Of a DNA stretch of 64,000 nucleotides, positions 9,137 to 19,814 are shown piece by piece. The DNA is from CAVTGO01 sp963734275 (GTDB taxonomy: Bacteria; Actinomycetota; UBA4738; HRBIN12), in assembly GCA_963734275.1 (NCBI GenBank), contig CAVTGO010000018.1:1-64000 (forward strand), given 5' to 3'. The notes beneath the pieces are model-generated. The model ran no database searches. It saw only the letters and a program-made list of their open reading frames with translations, and was not told the origin of the DNA. A program made the translations under genes and the position numbers. Positions within the stretch are counted from its first letter, which is position 1. Each line of letters starts with the position of its first letter.

Positions 9137-9142
9137 TACCAT
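9137..9142 (+). promoter_or_regulatory. Candidate -10 box for lepA
   Basis: TACCAT ends 9 nt before the lepA GTG, with no ribosome binding site between, suggesting a leaderless or very short-leader transcript. Confidence 0.4.
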
Positions 9143-9151
9143 AGGCGGGCC

Positions 9152-10972
<1,821 letters not shown>

Positions 10973-10976
<4 letters not shown>

Positions 10977-12073
10977 CCGCGGGCATCTACGTCCACGTGC
11001 CGTTCTGCCTCACCCGGTGCGGGTACTGCGACTTCAACGCGTACGCGGGCCTCGATCACCTGGCGCCGCGGTACGTGCGTGCGCTCCTGGCCGAGTCGTC
11101 GCTCGCCGCGCCTGGCTGGGCGGGCGAGGAGGTCGTGAGCGTGTTCCTCGGCGGCGGGACGCCGACCACGCTCGACACGGCGGACCTGAAGGGCGTGCTC
11201 ACGCACCTGCGCGACCGGTTCGACGTGACGGCCGACGCCGAGGTCACGATCGAGGCCAACCCGGACACGGTGGACCGTCTGAAGCTCGAGCGGCTCCTCG
11301 AGGCCGGGTTCGGCCGGCTCTCGATGGGGGCGCAGTCGTTCGACCTCGCGGTGCTCGCGTCGCTGGAGCGGGTGCACGAGCCGGCGTCGGTGCGGCGCGC
11401 GTTCGCGGACGCGCGCGCCGCGGGCTACGCGAACGTGAACCTGGACCTGATCTACGGCGCGCAGGGCGAGGATCTCGCGTCGTGGGAGCGGACGCTCCGA
11501 GAGGCGGTGGACCTCGGCCCCGAGCACGTCAGCGCGTACGCGCTCACCGTGGAGCCCTCGACGCCGCTCGGGCGCCAGATCGCCTCGGGCGCGCGCCCCT
11601 CGCCGGACCCGGACCTGCAGGCGGACATGTTCGGCCTGGCGTGCGAACTCCTCGGCGACGCGGGGTACGGCCACTACGAGGTGTCGAACTGGGCGCGCCC
11701 GGGTTTCGAGTGCCGGCACAATCTCGGCTACTGGGAGCGCCGGCCGTACCTGGGCCTCGGCGCCGGCGCGCACTCGTACCGCGAGGACCATCGCTGGTGG
11801 AACGTCCGCCCGCCGGAGGAGTACATGGCGCAGGTCGAGAACCACCGGCTCCCGGTCGGCGGGGAAGAACGGCTCGAGCCGTCCGACGCCTACCTCGAGG
11901 AGGTCTTCCTGAGGCTGCGGATCCTCGAGGGGATCCCGGCGAGCTGGGTCGAGCCCGAGCGCGCGGCCCCGTTCCTCGACGGAGGCCTGCTCGAGGATCG
12001 CGCGGGCGCGCTCGTCCCGACCGAGCGCGGCATGCTGCTGCTGAACGAGCTCGTCCTCGCCCTCACGGACTGA
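10973..12073 (+). CDS. hemW: Heme chaperone HemW (radical SAM)
   Basis: The protein opens TAGIYVHVPFCLTRCGYCDF with the CxxxCxxC cluster of HemW, not the CxxxCxC of many relatives. It continues with FLGGGTPTTL, EANPDT, SMGAQSFD and the HemN_C-like tail (GLGAGAHSY, LRILEGIPASW). HemW transfers heme to respiratory enzymes and should not be annotated as coproporphyrinogen dehydrogenase. Length 366 residues, typical. The GTG overlaps the corrected lepA stop. Confidence 0.88.
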
Positions 12074-12078
12074 ACGCG

Positions 12079-13899
12079 TTACGGGTACCAATCCACGCCG
12101 CACTCGGGTCCCTGCTCTGCCTGGTTCGAGATGCCAGTGGACTCGCCTTCGGGCACGGTGGTGTCGGTCGCGGCGACCACGTGGAACAGCCCGTCCTCGT
12201 GGAGTTCGAGCCGCGTCACGTGCACCTCGATGGGATCGCCGCTCTCGACCTCGCTGTAGCTCCAGGACCAGACGATGACCGGGTCCGACGGGTAGCCCTC
12301 GCACTCGATCGCGCTCCCGTAGCCTGCGTCGCCTCCGGCGTCGATCCGTAGCGGCTCGCCGGCCGCTATCCCGGCGGGCTCGTGCCCTGGATCGGCGACG
12401 AGGATCGGCTGGATCCGGAGCTCGCCGCTCCCATCCGTCACGACCGTGAAGAAGTGGTAATCCATGATGGTGAAGAGGCTGGTGACGACGAGTTCCTCGG
12501 TGCCGCTGGCGTCGAGGTCCGTCGCATCCACCGGTTGGCATCCGACGTGGCAGGCGAACGGCAGATCGATCCACGAGTCCGCGATGCCGTCGCCGGTGTG
12601 ATCCGCCGCGATCAGGAACTTCTCGGGTGCGGGGAACTCGGGACACGTCCCGTCGTCCTTCGCCGGGATCCCGGTCCACGCGCTCCCGTCGGCACCGTCA
12701 CCCAGGTAATCGATCCTGCCGAGCTGCTCCGCGAAGCAGACCGGGAACCCGATCCCGATGTCGATCGCTCCCTCAGCCAGATCTGGCGAAGGTGACGGCT
12801 CCGGCGAAGGCGCTACCGAGGGGATCGGTTCCAGCGTCCCGCTATCGTTCGGAGCTGGCTGCCATGCGAGCGCGATCGCATTGATCGGCAGCCGCCGTGG
12901 GTCTGTGCCGTCGGTGTTCATGACGATGATCGCTGATTCGTCCTCGCAGCATTGCGACGTGTAGGCGATCATCGAGCCGTCGGGTGACCACACGGGGTTT
13001 TGGTCTCGAGCAGAATCGTGCGTAAGTCTCCGGACGTCAGTACCGTCGAGAGCCATGAGGTAGATCTCGTCGGGCGCGTCGCCTTCGGTCCAGTCGGGCG
13101 GGGGGTCACGCCGACTTCGGAAAAGGATCGTCGATCCGTCCGGCGACCAGCTCGGGTCAAGGTCCACGGTCGGGCTGTTGGTGAGGTTCGTGACGTCGGA
13201 TCCGTCGACGTTCGTCACGTAGATGTCCCAGCCTTGATGCGCGCCATCTGGGCCCGGACCGACGAAGAGGATCCTGCTCCCGTCAGGCGACCAGTCCGTC
13301 CAGCCAAGACTCCCTGCTTCCGTAACGATCCTGGCGCCGGTGCCATCCGCGTTCACAACAACAATCTGACCAAGGTCGGCGCGATCGACCGCGAACGCGA
13401 TCTGTGAGCCGTCGGGCGACCAGCTTGGCGCGGATGCGTTGGGTCCGGCCAACCGCGTGCTCTGGCCGGTGTCGAGATCGAATACGAAGAGGTCTCCACG
13501 CCCGTAGACGAGGCGTCGCCCGTCCGGTGACCAGTCGAGATCGGTAACGAGCTCCGGATGTTCCAGGAGTTGGAGCGGGTCTGACCCATCCGGATTCGCG
13601 GTGAAGATGGAGGACGAGTCTCCAGGATCGCTGCTCTCGTACGTAACGTAGGTGATCCGGTCCCCTGAGCCGGTCTGCGTACCGGGTCGTCCTCCGCTCG
13701 AAGGGTCGAACACCCGCGAAAGGGCGTACACGCCCGCCAGACATCCGGCGACGACGACCAACGCGAGTGCGCCACCCTCGATCTTGCGAACGACCCGGCG
13801 GCGCTCGCGGCGACGGATCAGGTCCTCGTAGACGCCACTCGGGTCGGCGGGTCGCGCGGCGCGCTCCAGCTCGCGTCGTAGGCGCTCATCGAGTGCCAT
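12079..13899 (-). CDS. Membrane-anchored WD40-like (TolB/PD40) beta-propeller, probable sigma partner
   Basis: 606 residues. The cytoplasmic N-terminus (MALDERLRRELERAARP, basic RRRERRR) precedes one membrane helix (about 42-62, ALALVVVAGCLAGVYAL). Outside are at least six PD40 blades of the form W SPDG.x (DLDWSPDGRR, PSWSPDGSQIAF, TDWSPDGSRILF, PSWSPDGSTILF, PVWSPDGSMIAY), then a Ser/Pro linker (SVAPSPEPSPSPD) and a C-terminal domain with four or more cysteines. Its start overlaps the upstream ECF sigma gene by 14 bp, so the two are co-translated. By position it may be the anti-sigma factor or sensor. I do not see a zinc anti-sigma motif. Confidence 0.65.
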   Translation of the reverse strand: MALDERLRRELERAARPADPSGVYEDLIRRRERRRVVRKIEGGALALVVVAGCLAGVYALSRVFDPSSGGRPGTQTGSGDRITYVTYESSDPGDSSSIFTANPDGSDPLQLLEHPELVTDLDWSPDGRRLVYGRGDLFVFDLDTGQSTRLAGPNASAPSWSPDGSQIAFAVDRADLGQIVVVNADGTGARIVTEAGSLGWTDWSPDGSRILFVGPGPDGAHQGWDIYVTNVDGSDVTNLTNSPTVDLDPSWSPDGSTILFRSRRDPPPDWTEGDAPDEIYLMALDGTDVRRLTHDSARDQNPVWSPDGSMIAYTSQCCEDESAIIVMNTDGTDPRRLPINAIALAWQPAPNDSGTLEPIPSVAPSPEPSPSPDLAEGAIDIGIGFPVCFAEQLGRIDYLGDGADGSAWTGIPAKDDGTCPEFPAPEKFLIAADHTGDGIADSWIDLPFACHVGCQPVDATDLDASGTEELVVTSLFTIMDYHFFTVVTDGSGELRIQPILVADPGHEPAGIAAGEPLRIDAGGDAGYGSAIECEGYPSDPVIVWSWSYSEVESGDPIEVHVTRLELHEDGLFHVVAATDTTVPEGESTGISNQAEQGPECGVDWYP

Positions 13900-14407
13900 G
13901 GTCGTTCGCCTCCTCGGTCTCGTCGACGCCGAGCGAGCGTGCCAGTGCGGCGCGCGCCCGGGCCAACGTGCTCTTGACGGTTCCCTCGCTCACCCGCAGG
14001 GCGCTCGCGACCTCCCGAGTGTCGAGCTGCAGGTAGTAGCGGAGGACGACGACCTCGCGTTGCCGGCGTGGGAGCAGCCCAAGCGCGCGTTCGAGGTCGA
14101 CGGACCGGTCCGCCTCCGGACCCGGATCCGGCGACGACGCCGAGCCTCCGAGCTGCCCATTCGCCTTCCGCTCCGAGCGCAGGCGTCGGAGCCCGCTCCG
14201 CACGAGGTTCAGGGCCACGGTCGCGACCCACGCGTTCAGTGACTCGATGTCCTCGCCCTTCTCCGAACGCTCCCAGGCCCGGAGCAGCGCCTCCTGGACG
14301 GCGTCCTCGGCCGCGGGCCGGCTGCCACCGACGAGCGCTACCGCCGCGACCAGGCGCGGGTAGCCGGTGTGCACGAACTCACGGAGCGCGACCTCGTCGA
14401 CCCTCAT
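13886..14407 (-). CDS. ECF RNA polymerase sigma factor
   Basis: 173 residues. Region 2 is at about 12-75 (FVHTGYPRLVAAVALV, AEDAVQEALLRAWER, WVATVALNLVRSGLRR) and region 4 at about 105-160 (LLPRRQREVVVLRYY, REVASALRVSEGTVKSTLARARAAL), with no region 1 or 3, which defines the ECF (SigE/SigK-like) group. The linker carries a GGSASSPDPGPEAD stretch. It heads a two-gene unit with the overlapping beta-propeller membrane protein. Its regulon is unknown; autoregulation is common but no repeated promoter was identified here. Confidence 0.88.
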   Translation of the reverse strand: MRVDEVALREFVHTGYPRLVAAVALVGGSRPAAEDAVQEALLRAWERSEKGEDIESLNAWVATVALNLVRSGLRRLRSERKANGQLGGSASSPDPGPEADRSVDLERALGLLPRRQREVVVLRYYLQLDTREVASALRVSEGTVKSTLARARAALARSLGVDETEEANDHGTR

Positions 14408-14472
14408 GCGCGTCCTCCGAGCTTAGGACGCACGGATGGGGAGAACGGTTGTCACCGAGGCCAGGGCTGTTC

Positions 14473-14499
14473 CTGGCACTCTCCGAGTTAGACTGCTAA
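14473..14499. promoter_or_regulatory. CIRCE operator upstream of hrcA
   Basis: CTGGCACTC, 9-nt spacer, GACTGCTAA against the consensus TTAGCACTC-N9-GAGTGCTAA: three mismatches in 18 arm positions, with exact spacing. It overlaps the -10 box and ends 2 nt before the hrcA start, the expected place for HrcA autorepression released by heat stress. Confidence 0.75.
14489..14494 (+). promoter_or_regulatory. -10 box of a leaderless hrcA promoter
   Basis: TAGACT ends 7 nt before the hrcA ATG and lies inside the CIRCE element, so repressor binding would cover the -10 and the start codon. The same TAGACT hexamer precedes glyS, ppdK, tRNA-Asn and the STAS gene. Confidence 0.55.
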
Positions 14500-14501
14500 C
14501 C

Positions 14502-15542
14502 ATGGTCGACCAGGACCTCGGAGCGCGGAAGGTCGCCGTCCTGCGCGCGATCGTCGAGGAGTACGTCCGCAGCGGCGAGGCCGTCGGCAGCGAGACGATC
14601 GCGGAGCGCTCGGGGCTCGGCGTGTCGAGCGCGACGATCCGCAACGAGATGGCCGCCCTGGAAGAGCTCGGCTACCTCACGCATCCGCACACGTCCGCCG
14701 GGCGGATCCCCACCGACATCGGCTACCGCAAGTACGTGGACTCGCTCCCACCCGGCGGACGCCTGCGCGACGTTCAGCGCAAGGCGATCGCCGGCTTCTT
14801 CGCGGAGACGATGCTCGACCTCGAGGACGTCCTGAAGGGGACCACGCAGCTCCTGTCGCGCGTGACGCAGTACGCGGGTCTGGCGGTCCCGCCGACCGGT
14901 TCGGACGAGGTGATCCTGCGCACCGAGCTGATCGAGGTCGGGAGCGGCCTGATGCTCCTCGTGATCGGCAAGCACGGGCGCGTGGACAAGACGATGATCG
15001 ATCGCCCCGAGACCCTCGGGGCGCAGGAGCTGGCGTCGCTCGAGCGCACGCTCGCCGACCGGTTCAAGGGGCGCAGCGTGTCGGACGCGCACGCCGAGGC
15101 GCTCAAGGCCGCCGCGACCGCGCCGACGGAAGAGCGACAGCTGTTGATCGCCGCCTCCGACGTCTTCGCTCAGCTGCAGTCCGGCGCCGGAACGCACCAC
15201 GTGTTGATCGGCGGCGTCGCGAACCTCGCGGACGAGGCGGCCCACTGGCGGCGTGAGACGGTCCGTCGGCTGTTCGAGGCCCTCGAGCACGAGTCGGAGA
15301 TGCTGGAGCTCATGCGCGACGTCACGACCGACGAGGACGTGAGCGTAACGATCGGCACCGAGCACCGCCACACGGGCGACTGGGAGGCCTCGATCGTCTC
15401 GGCGCCGTTCCGAGCGGGGCCGACGACCCTCGGCGCGGTCGGCGTCGTCGGACCGACCGCGATGGACTACGTTTCGGTGATGGCCTCGGTGCGCGCGGTG
15501 GCCCGCCGCCTGTCCGAGCTCGCGACGGAGCTCGACGCCTAA
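14502..15542 (+). CDS. hrcA: Heat-inducible transcription repressor HrcA
   Basis: 346 residues. The N-terminal winged helix (LGARKVAVLRAIVEEYVRSG, SSATIRNEMAALEELGYL, HPHTSAGRIPTD) is diagnostic. The HrcA-specific GAF-like domain follows, and the tail GVVGPTAMDYVSVMASVRAV is the usual HrcA ending. It represses chaperone genes through CIRCE and depends on GroEL. I chose the ATG at 14502, 7 nt after a -10 box, over an upstream GTG. dnaJ follows 5 bp later. Confidence 0.95.
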   Translation: MVDQDLGARKVAVLRAIVEEYVRSGEAVGSETIAERSGLGVSSATIRNEMAALEELGYLTHPHTSAGRIPTDIGYRKYVDSLPPGGRLRDVQRKAIAGFFAETMLDLEDVLKGTTQLLSRVTQYAGLAVPPTGSDEVILRTELIEVGSGLMLLVIGKHGRVDKTMIDRPETLGAQELASLERTLADRFKGRSVSDAHAEALKAAATAPTEERQLLIAASDVFAQLQSGAGTHHVLIGGVANLADEAAHWRRETVRRLFEALEHESEMLELMRDVTTDEDVSVTIGTEHRHTGDWEASIVSAPFRAGPTTLGAVGVVGPTAMDYVSVMASVRAVARRLSELATELDA

Positions 15543-15547
15543 CCGCG

Positions 15548-16657
15548 ATGGCCGCGATCCGCGACCTCTACGAGATCCTCGGCGTCGGGCGGGGCGCGAC
15601 GATCGAGGAGATCCGCAAGGCGTATCGGCGCCTGGCGCGCGAGCACCATCCGGACGTGAACGCCGACCCCGCCGCAGAAGAGCGGTTCAAGGAGGTCGCC
15701 GCCGCCTACGAGATCCTGTCCGACCCGGACAAGCGCGCCCGCTACGACGCGTACGGGCAGGCGGGTTCGGTCGAGTTCCCGTTCGGCGACGTCTCCGACC
15801 TGTTCGAGGCCTTCTTCGGCTCGGGCACGTTCGGCCGCCGCCGATCCGGACCGGCGCGGAGTCGGACGCGGCACGGTGAGGACCTGTTCGCCGAGGTCCG
15901 GCTCGGGTTCCGCGAGGCCGTCTTCGGCGCACCGACCGAGGTGCGGGTCGAGCGGCTGCAGACCTGCGAGCGCTGCGGAGGCGTGGGCTCCGAGCCAGGC
16001 ACCCAGCCGGCGCGATGCCGGACCTGCAACGGGAGCGGCCAGGTGCAGGACGTGCGCCGGAGCATCTTCGGCACCGTGATGACGGCCCACCCGTGCAGCA
16101 CTTGCGAGGGCACGGGGGAGGAGGTCGTCTCGCCGTGCGTGGACTGCCGCGGTCGGGGACGCGTCGCAACCGGCGCCACGATCCCGGTGGAGGTCCCCGC
16201 CGGCGTCTCCGACGGCATGGAGCTGCGGATCTCGGGCTCAGGACACGCGGGCCGAGCCGGCGGGCCGAGCGGCGACCTGTATCTGTCCCTCGCCGTGGAG
16301 CAGGATCCGGTCTTCGCCCGTCACGGCCAAGACCTGTTCGCCGTCCTCGAGGTGCCGATGGTCCAGGCCGCGCTCGGCGCCGAGATCGTGGTCGAGACGC
16401 TGGACGGCCCCGAGAGCCTAGGCATCGAGGCCGGCACGGCATCGGGCGCCCAGTTCCGCCTGCGAGGCAAGGGGATCCCGAACCTCGGCAGGCGCGGTCG
16501 TGGCGACCTGTTCGTCACGGTCCAGGTGGTCACCCCCGAGCCGGCCTCCAAGGAGGAGCGGCGGCTGCTCGAGCAGCTCGCCGAGCTCCGCGGTGAGCCG
16601 GCCGGGAAGAAGGCGTCAGACACAGCGGCCCTGCGGAGGCCGGAGACCTCGGAGTGA
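15548..16657 (+). CDS. dnaJ: Chaperone DnaJ
   Basis: 369 residues. The J domain (1-65) carries HPD in AREHHPDVN. The G/F region is short (VEFPFGDVSDLFEAFFGSG), then four CxxCxGxG zinc repeats (CERCGGVG, CRTCNGSG, CSTCEGTG, CVDCRGRG) and C-terminal substrate-binding domains (PVEVPAGVSDGMELRI). It stimulates DnaK and delivers unfolded clients. Co-transcribed with hrcA, as in many Actinobacteria. The stop overlaps the next start (GTGA). Confidence 0.95.
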   Translation: MAAIRDLYEILGVGRGATIEEIRKAYRRLAREHHPDVNADPAAEERFKEVAAAYEILSDPDKRARYDAYGQAGSVEFPFGDVSDLFEAFFGSGTFGRRRSGPARSRTRHGEDLFAEVRLGFREAVFGAPTEVRVERLQTCERCGGVGSEPGTQPARCRTCNGSGQVQDVRRSIFGTVMTAHPCSTCEGTGEEVVSPCVDCRGRGRVATGATIPVEVPAGVSDGMELRISGSGHAGRAGGPSGDLYLSLAVEQDPVFARHGQDLFAVLEVPMVQAALGAEIVVETLDGPESLGIEAGTASGAQFRLRGKGIPNLGRRGRGDLFVTVQVVTPEPASKEERRLLEQLAELRGEPAGKKASDTAALRRPETSE

Positions 16658-17001
16658 GCTCGAGCTGCCCGTTCTGTCGCATCGTCGCCGGCGAGGCGCC
16701 GGCGGAGATCCTGCACGAGACCGAGACGATGCTCGCGTTCCGCGACCGGAACCCGAAGGCGCCCACGCACCTGCTCCTGATCCCGAAGGAGCACCTGAGC
16801 GACCTGGGCGAGATCGAGGAACGCCACGGCGGGATGCTGGTCGACGTGATGAAGGCGGCCGTGCACCTCGCCCGAACCGAGGGGATCGAGGACGGAGGCT
16901 GGCGCCTCGTGGTCAACGTCGGGGCGGGAGCGGGCCAAAGCGTGTTCCACCTGCACTTCCACGTGCTGGGCGGGCGGCCGCTCACGTGGCCGCCGGGCTG
17001 A
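16654..17001 (+). CDS. HIT-family nucleotide-binding protein (HinT-like)
   Basis: 115 residues starting at a GTG that overlaps the dnaJ stop. CPFCRIVAGE at the N-terminus and the histidine triad HLHFHVLGG near the end identify a HinT/PKCI-type phosphoramidase. No role in the chaperone operon is implied beyond cotranscription. Confidence 0.92.
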   Translation: MSSSCPFCRIVAGEAPAEILHETETMLAFRDRNPKAPTHLLLIPKEHLSDLGEIEERHGGMLVDVMKAAVHLARTEGIEDGGWRLVVNVGAGAGQSVFHLHFHVLGGRPLTWPPG

Positions 17002-17120
17002 GGCGACTCCCCCATCCCAGCGTGGGTACGCGAGCGGCCCGGGGGTAGAATCGCCGTGGGTCGTCGGATGACGGCCCTTCCTGCATGAGGAGGGACGGGG
17101 GCAACCCCAGAAGAGACCGC

Positions 17121-18098
17121 TTGGCCAGATCCACCACCCAAGTGAAGATCCTCGTGCCCGGGGACCAGAGCATGGTCGCCCTCCTCGGCCAGCGGGACGA
17201 GCTGCTCAAGCTCGTCGAGGCGGCCTTCGACTCCCAGATCGTCGTCCGGGGCAACGAGATCACGATCGTCGGCCCCGACCGGGAGGCCGAGCGGGTCGGC
17301 CTGCTCTTCGAGGAGCTGATCGCGCTCCTCGACAAGGGCCACGAGCTGAATGCCTCGTCCGTCGGGCGCTCGATCGAGCTGATCAAGGGGGAAGAGGCGA
17401 CGCCGACGCAGGTGCTCGGCGACGTGCTGCTCACGGGGCGGGGACGCGGCATCGCGGCCAAGACGCTCGGCCAGAAACGGTACGTGGACGCCATCCGCAA
17501 GGCGACGGTGACGTTCGCGATCGGCCCGGCCGGCACGGGCAAGACCTACCTCGCAGTCGCAACCGCCGTCCGCGCCCTCCAGGAGAAGCAGGTCTCGCGC
17601 CTCATCCTCACCCGTCCCGCCGTCGAGGCGGGCGAGCGGCTGGGGTTCCTGCCCGGCACGCTGTACGAGAAGATCGACCCGTACATGAAGCCGCTCTACG
17701 ACGCGCTGTTCGAGATGATGGGCGCCGACGCGCTGCCGAGGCTCATGGAACGCGGAACCGTGGAGGTCGCGCCGCTCGCCTACATGCGCGGCCGAACCCT
17801 CAATGACTCGTTCATCATCCTCGACGAGGCCCAGAACACCACGCCCGAGCAGATGAAGATGTTCCTCACGCGGCTGGGGTTCGGCTCCAAGGCCGTGGTG
17901 AACGGCGACGTCACGCAGATCGATCTCGGGAACGGGCAGACCTCGGGCCTGGTCGTGGTGCAGGACATCCTGCAGGGGATCGACGGCATCGAGTTCGCGC
18001 ACCTCGGGGCCAAGGACGTCGTGCGGCACAAGATCGTGCAGGACATCGTGGAGGCGTACCGGATGTTCGGCGAGCAGCGCGCCCGCGCGGATGGCTGA
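17121..18098 (+). CDS. phoH: PhoH-like ATPase
   Basis: The body has GPAGTGKTYLAVATAV (Walker A), RPAVEAGERLGFLPG, DEAQNTTPEQMKMFLTR (Walker B) and NGDVTQIDL, typical of the phosphate-starvation PhoH/YbeZ family, which pairs with YbeY in rRNA maturation. I prefer the TTG at 17121 (LARSTTQVKILVPG) preceded by AGAAGAG; an upstream in-frame ATG at 17085 would add a charged, poorly conserved 12 residues. A TAGAAT box at 17045-17050 may be the -10. The stop overlaps the ybeY start. Confidence 0.9.
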   Translation: MARSTTQVKILVPGDQSMVALLGQRDELLKLVEAAFDSQIVVRGNEITIVGPDREAERVGLLFEELIALLDKGHELNASSVGRSIELIKGEEATPTQVLGDVLLTGRGRGIAAKTLGQKRYVDAIRKATVTFAIGPAGTGKTYLAVATAVRALQEKQVSRLILTRPAVEAGERLGFLPGTLYEKIDPYMKPLYDALFEMMGADALPRLMERGTVEVAPLAYMRGRTLNDSFIILDEAQNTTPEQMKMFLTRLGFGSKAVVNGDVTQIDLGNGQTSGLVVVQDILQGIDGIEFAHLGAKDVVRHKIVQDIVEAYRMFGEQRARADG

Positions 18099-18534
18099 CG
18101 ACGACCATAGACCGAGGATCCTGTTCGACGACCGGCAAACCGCGCCGGTGGACATCCACGCGCTCGCCGGGCTGGCGCGCGATGCCCTGGCCGGTGAGGG
18201 CGTGGCCGACGTGGAGCTCTCGGTCTCGTTCGTGACCGAGGCCGAGATCGCCGAGCTGCACCAGCGCTTCATGGGCGAGGAGGGACCGACCGACGTGCTG
18301 TCGTTCCCGCTCGACGAGACCGACCGCGACGAGGACGGCGTGCGCCTGCTCGGTGACGTCGTGATCGCGCCGTCCGTGGCGGCGCGCAACAACCCCGAGG
18401 ATCCCGCCGCCGAGCTCCGGCTGCTGATCGTCCACGGCATCCTGCACCTGCTCGGGCACGACCACACGGACGACGCCGGCCGGGGCGCGATGTGGGCGAA
18501 GCAGGAGAAGTACACGGGGGTTCGGGTCACGTGA
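18091..18534 (+). CDS. ybeY: Endoribonuclease YbeY
   Basis: 147 residues, with the zinc site HGILHLLGHDH (HxxxHxxxxxH) near the C-terminus and the preceding ADVLSFPLDE-like strand (DVLSFPLDET). YbeY matures 16S rRNA and takes part in ribosome quality control. Overlaps phoH by 8 bp and the next gene by 4 bp (GTGA), so the three genes are translationally coupled. Confidence 0.93.
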   Translation: MADDDHRPRILFDDRQTAPVDIHALAGLARDALAGEGVADVELSVSFVTEAEIAELHQRFMGEEGPTDVLSFPLDETDRDEDGVRLLGDVVIAPSVAARNNPEDPAAELRLLIVHGILHLLGHDHTDDAGRGAMWAKQEKYTGVRVT

Positions 18535-19814
18535 TCTGGATCTGGGCGCTCGTCGCGGTGCTCGTGCTGCTCGGCGCGGTCCTCGCGGTTGCCGAGGCCT
18601 CCCTGACGCGGATGACGCGGGTCCGAGCGCTCGCGCTCATCGAGGAGAAGCGCCGCAACGCGGTCGTCCTCGAGCGTATCGAGGCCGACCCGCCCCGCTA
18701 CCTGAACGCCGTGTACCTCACGGTGATGCTGTGTCAGAACGGCTCGGCGGTCCTGGTCGCGATCCTGGCCGAGCGCGCGTACGGCAGTCTCGGGATCACG
18801 CTGGTCTCCGTCGGGTTCACGCTCCTGTACTTCGTGCTCGTCGAGGCGATGAGCAAGACGTTCGGCGTGCTGTACTCGGACCGCGCTGCGCTGGCGGTGG
18901 CACCGCTCGTCTGGGGCCTCGGCCGCCTGCTCGCCACGCCCACGAGGGCGCTCATCGGACTCGCGAACGTGCTCCTGCCGGGCCGCGGTCTGAAGCAGGG
19001 TCCGTTCGTGTCCGAGGCCGACCTGCGCTCGATGGCCGAGGTCGGCCACGAGGAGGGCTCGATCGAGCGCGAGGAGAAGGAGCTGATCCACTCGATCTTC
19101 GAGTTCGGCGACACGATCGTGCGCGAGGTGATGGTGCCGCGGCCCGACGTGACCGCTGTCGAGTCCGACAAGACCCTTCGCGACGTCATGGCGCTCGTCC
19201 TCGAGCAGGGCTATTCGCGGATCCCCGTCTACACGGACGACCTGGACCACGTGGTCGGGGTCGTCTACGCGAAGGATGTCCTGAAGGCGCTGCACCAGGG
19301 CAACGACGACATGCCGCTCATCGACATCATGCGCGAACCGCGCTTCGTTCCCGAGTCCAAGAAGGTGGCCGACCTGCTCCGCGAGATGCAGAAGGAGAAG
19401 TTCCACATCGCGCTCGTCACCGACGAGTACGGCAGCGTGAGCGGGATCGTCACCCTCGAGGACCTGCTCGAAGAGCTCGTCGGCGAGATCACGGACGAGT
19501 ACGACACCGAGGAGCCCGAGATCGAGGAGGTCGCCGAGGGCGTCTACCGCGTGGACGGCAAGCTCTCGATCGACGACATGAACGAGCTCCTCGACGTCGA
19601 GCTCCCCGACGAGGAATGGGACACGGTAGGCGGCCTGATGCTCGGCTTGATGGGCTCGATCCCCGAGGAAGGGGAGAACATCTGGTTCCAGAACCTACGG
19701 TTCACGGCCGAGCGAGTGGCCGGCCGCCGGATCTCGAAGATCCTCATCGCGCGCGAGGAGCCGCAGGAGGAGGAGGGCGAGGAGCCCGCGGACGCGGAGG
19801 TCATCGCCGAGTGA
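18531..19814 (+). CDS. CNNM/CorC-family hemolysin-like membrane protein with CBS pair
   Basis: About 427 residues. The start VIWIWALVAVLVLLGAVLAVAEA leads a DUF21/CNNM membrane domain with about three to four helices (others around MLCQNGSAVLVAILAERAY and VSVGFTLLYFVLVEA). Two CBS domains follow (REVMVPRPDVTAV, GYSRIPVYTDDLDHVVGVVYAKD; VTDEYGSVSGIVTLEDLLEE), then a CorC_HlyC/transporter-associated domain (YRVDGKLSIDDMNELL). Likely a cation (Mg or Co) exporter or its regulator. The GTG at 18531 overlaps the ybeY TGA. Confidence 0.88.
   Translation: MIWIWALVAVLVLLGAVLAVAEASLTRMTRVRALALIEEKRRNAVVLERIEADPPRYLNAVYLTVMLCQNGSAVLVAILAERAYGSLGITLVSVGFTLLYFVLVEAMSKTFGVLYSDRAALAVAPLVWGLGRLLATPTRALIGLANVLLPGRGLKQGPFVSEADLRSMAEVGHEEGSIEREEKELIHSIFEFGDTIVREVMVPRPDVTAVESDKTLRDVMALVLEQGYSRIPVYTDDLDHVVGVVYAKDVLKALHQGNDDMPLIDIMREPRFVPESKKVADLLREMQKEKFHIALVTDEYGSVSGIVTLEDLLEELVGEITDEYDTEEPEIEEVAEGVYRVDGKLSIDDMNELLDVELPDEEWDTVGGLMLGLMGSIPEEGENIWFQNLRFTAERVAGRRISKILIAREEPQEEEGEEPADAEVIAE

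Noticed and set aside
16530..19406. Minus-strand ORF of 958 codons opposite dnaJ-phoH-ybeY-corC
   Set aside because: Antisense to five conserved genes and no recognisable domain; created by third-position GC bias.
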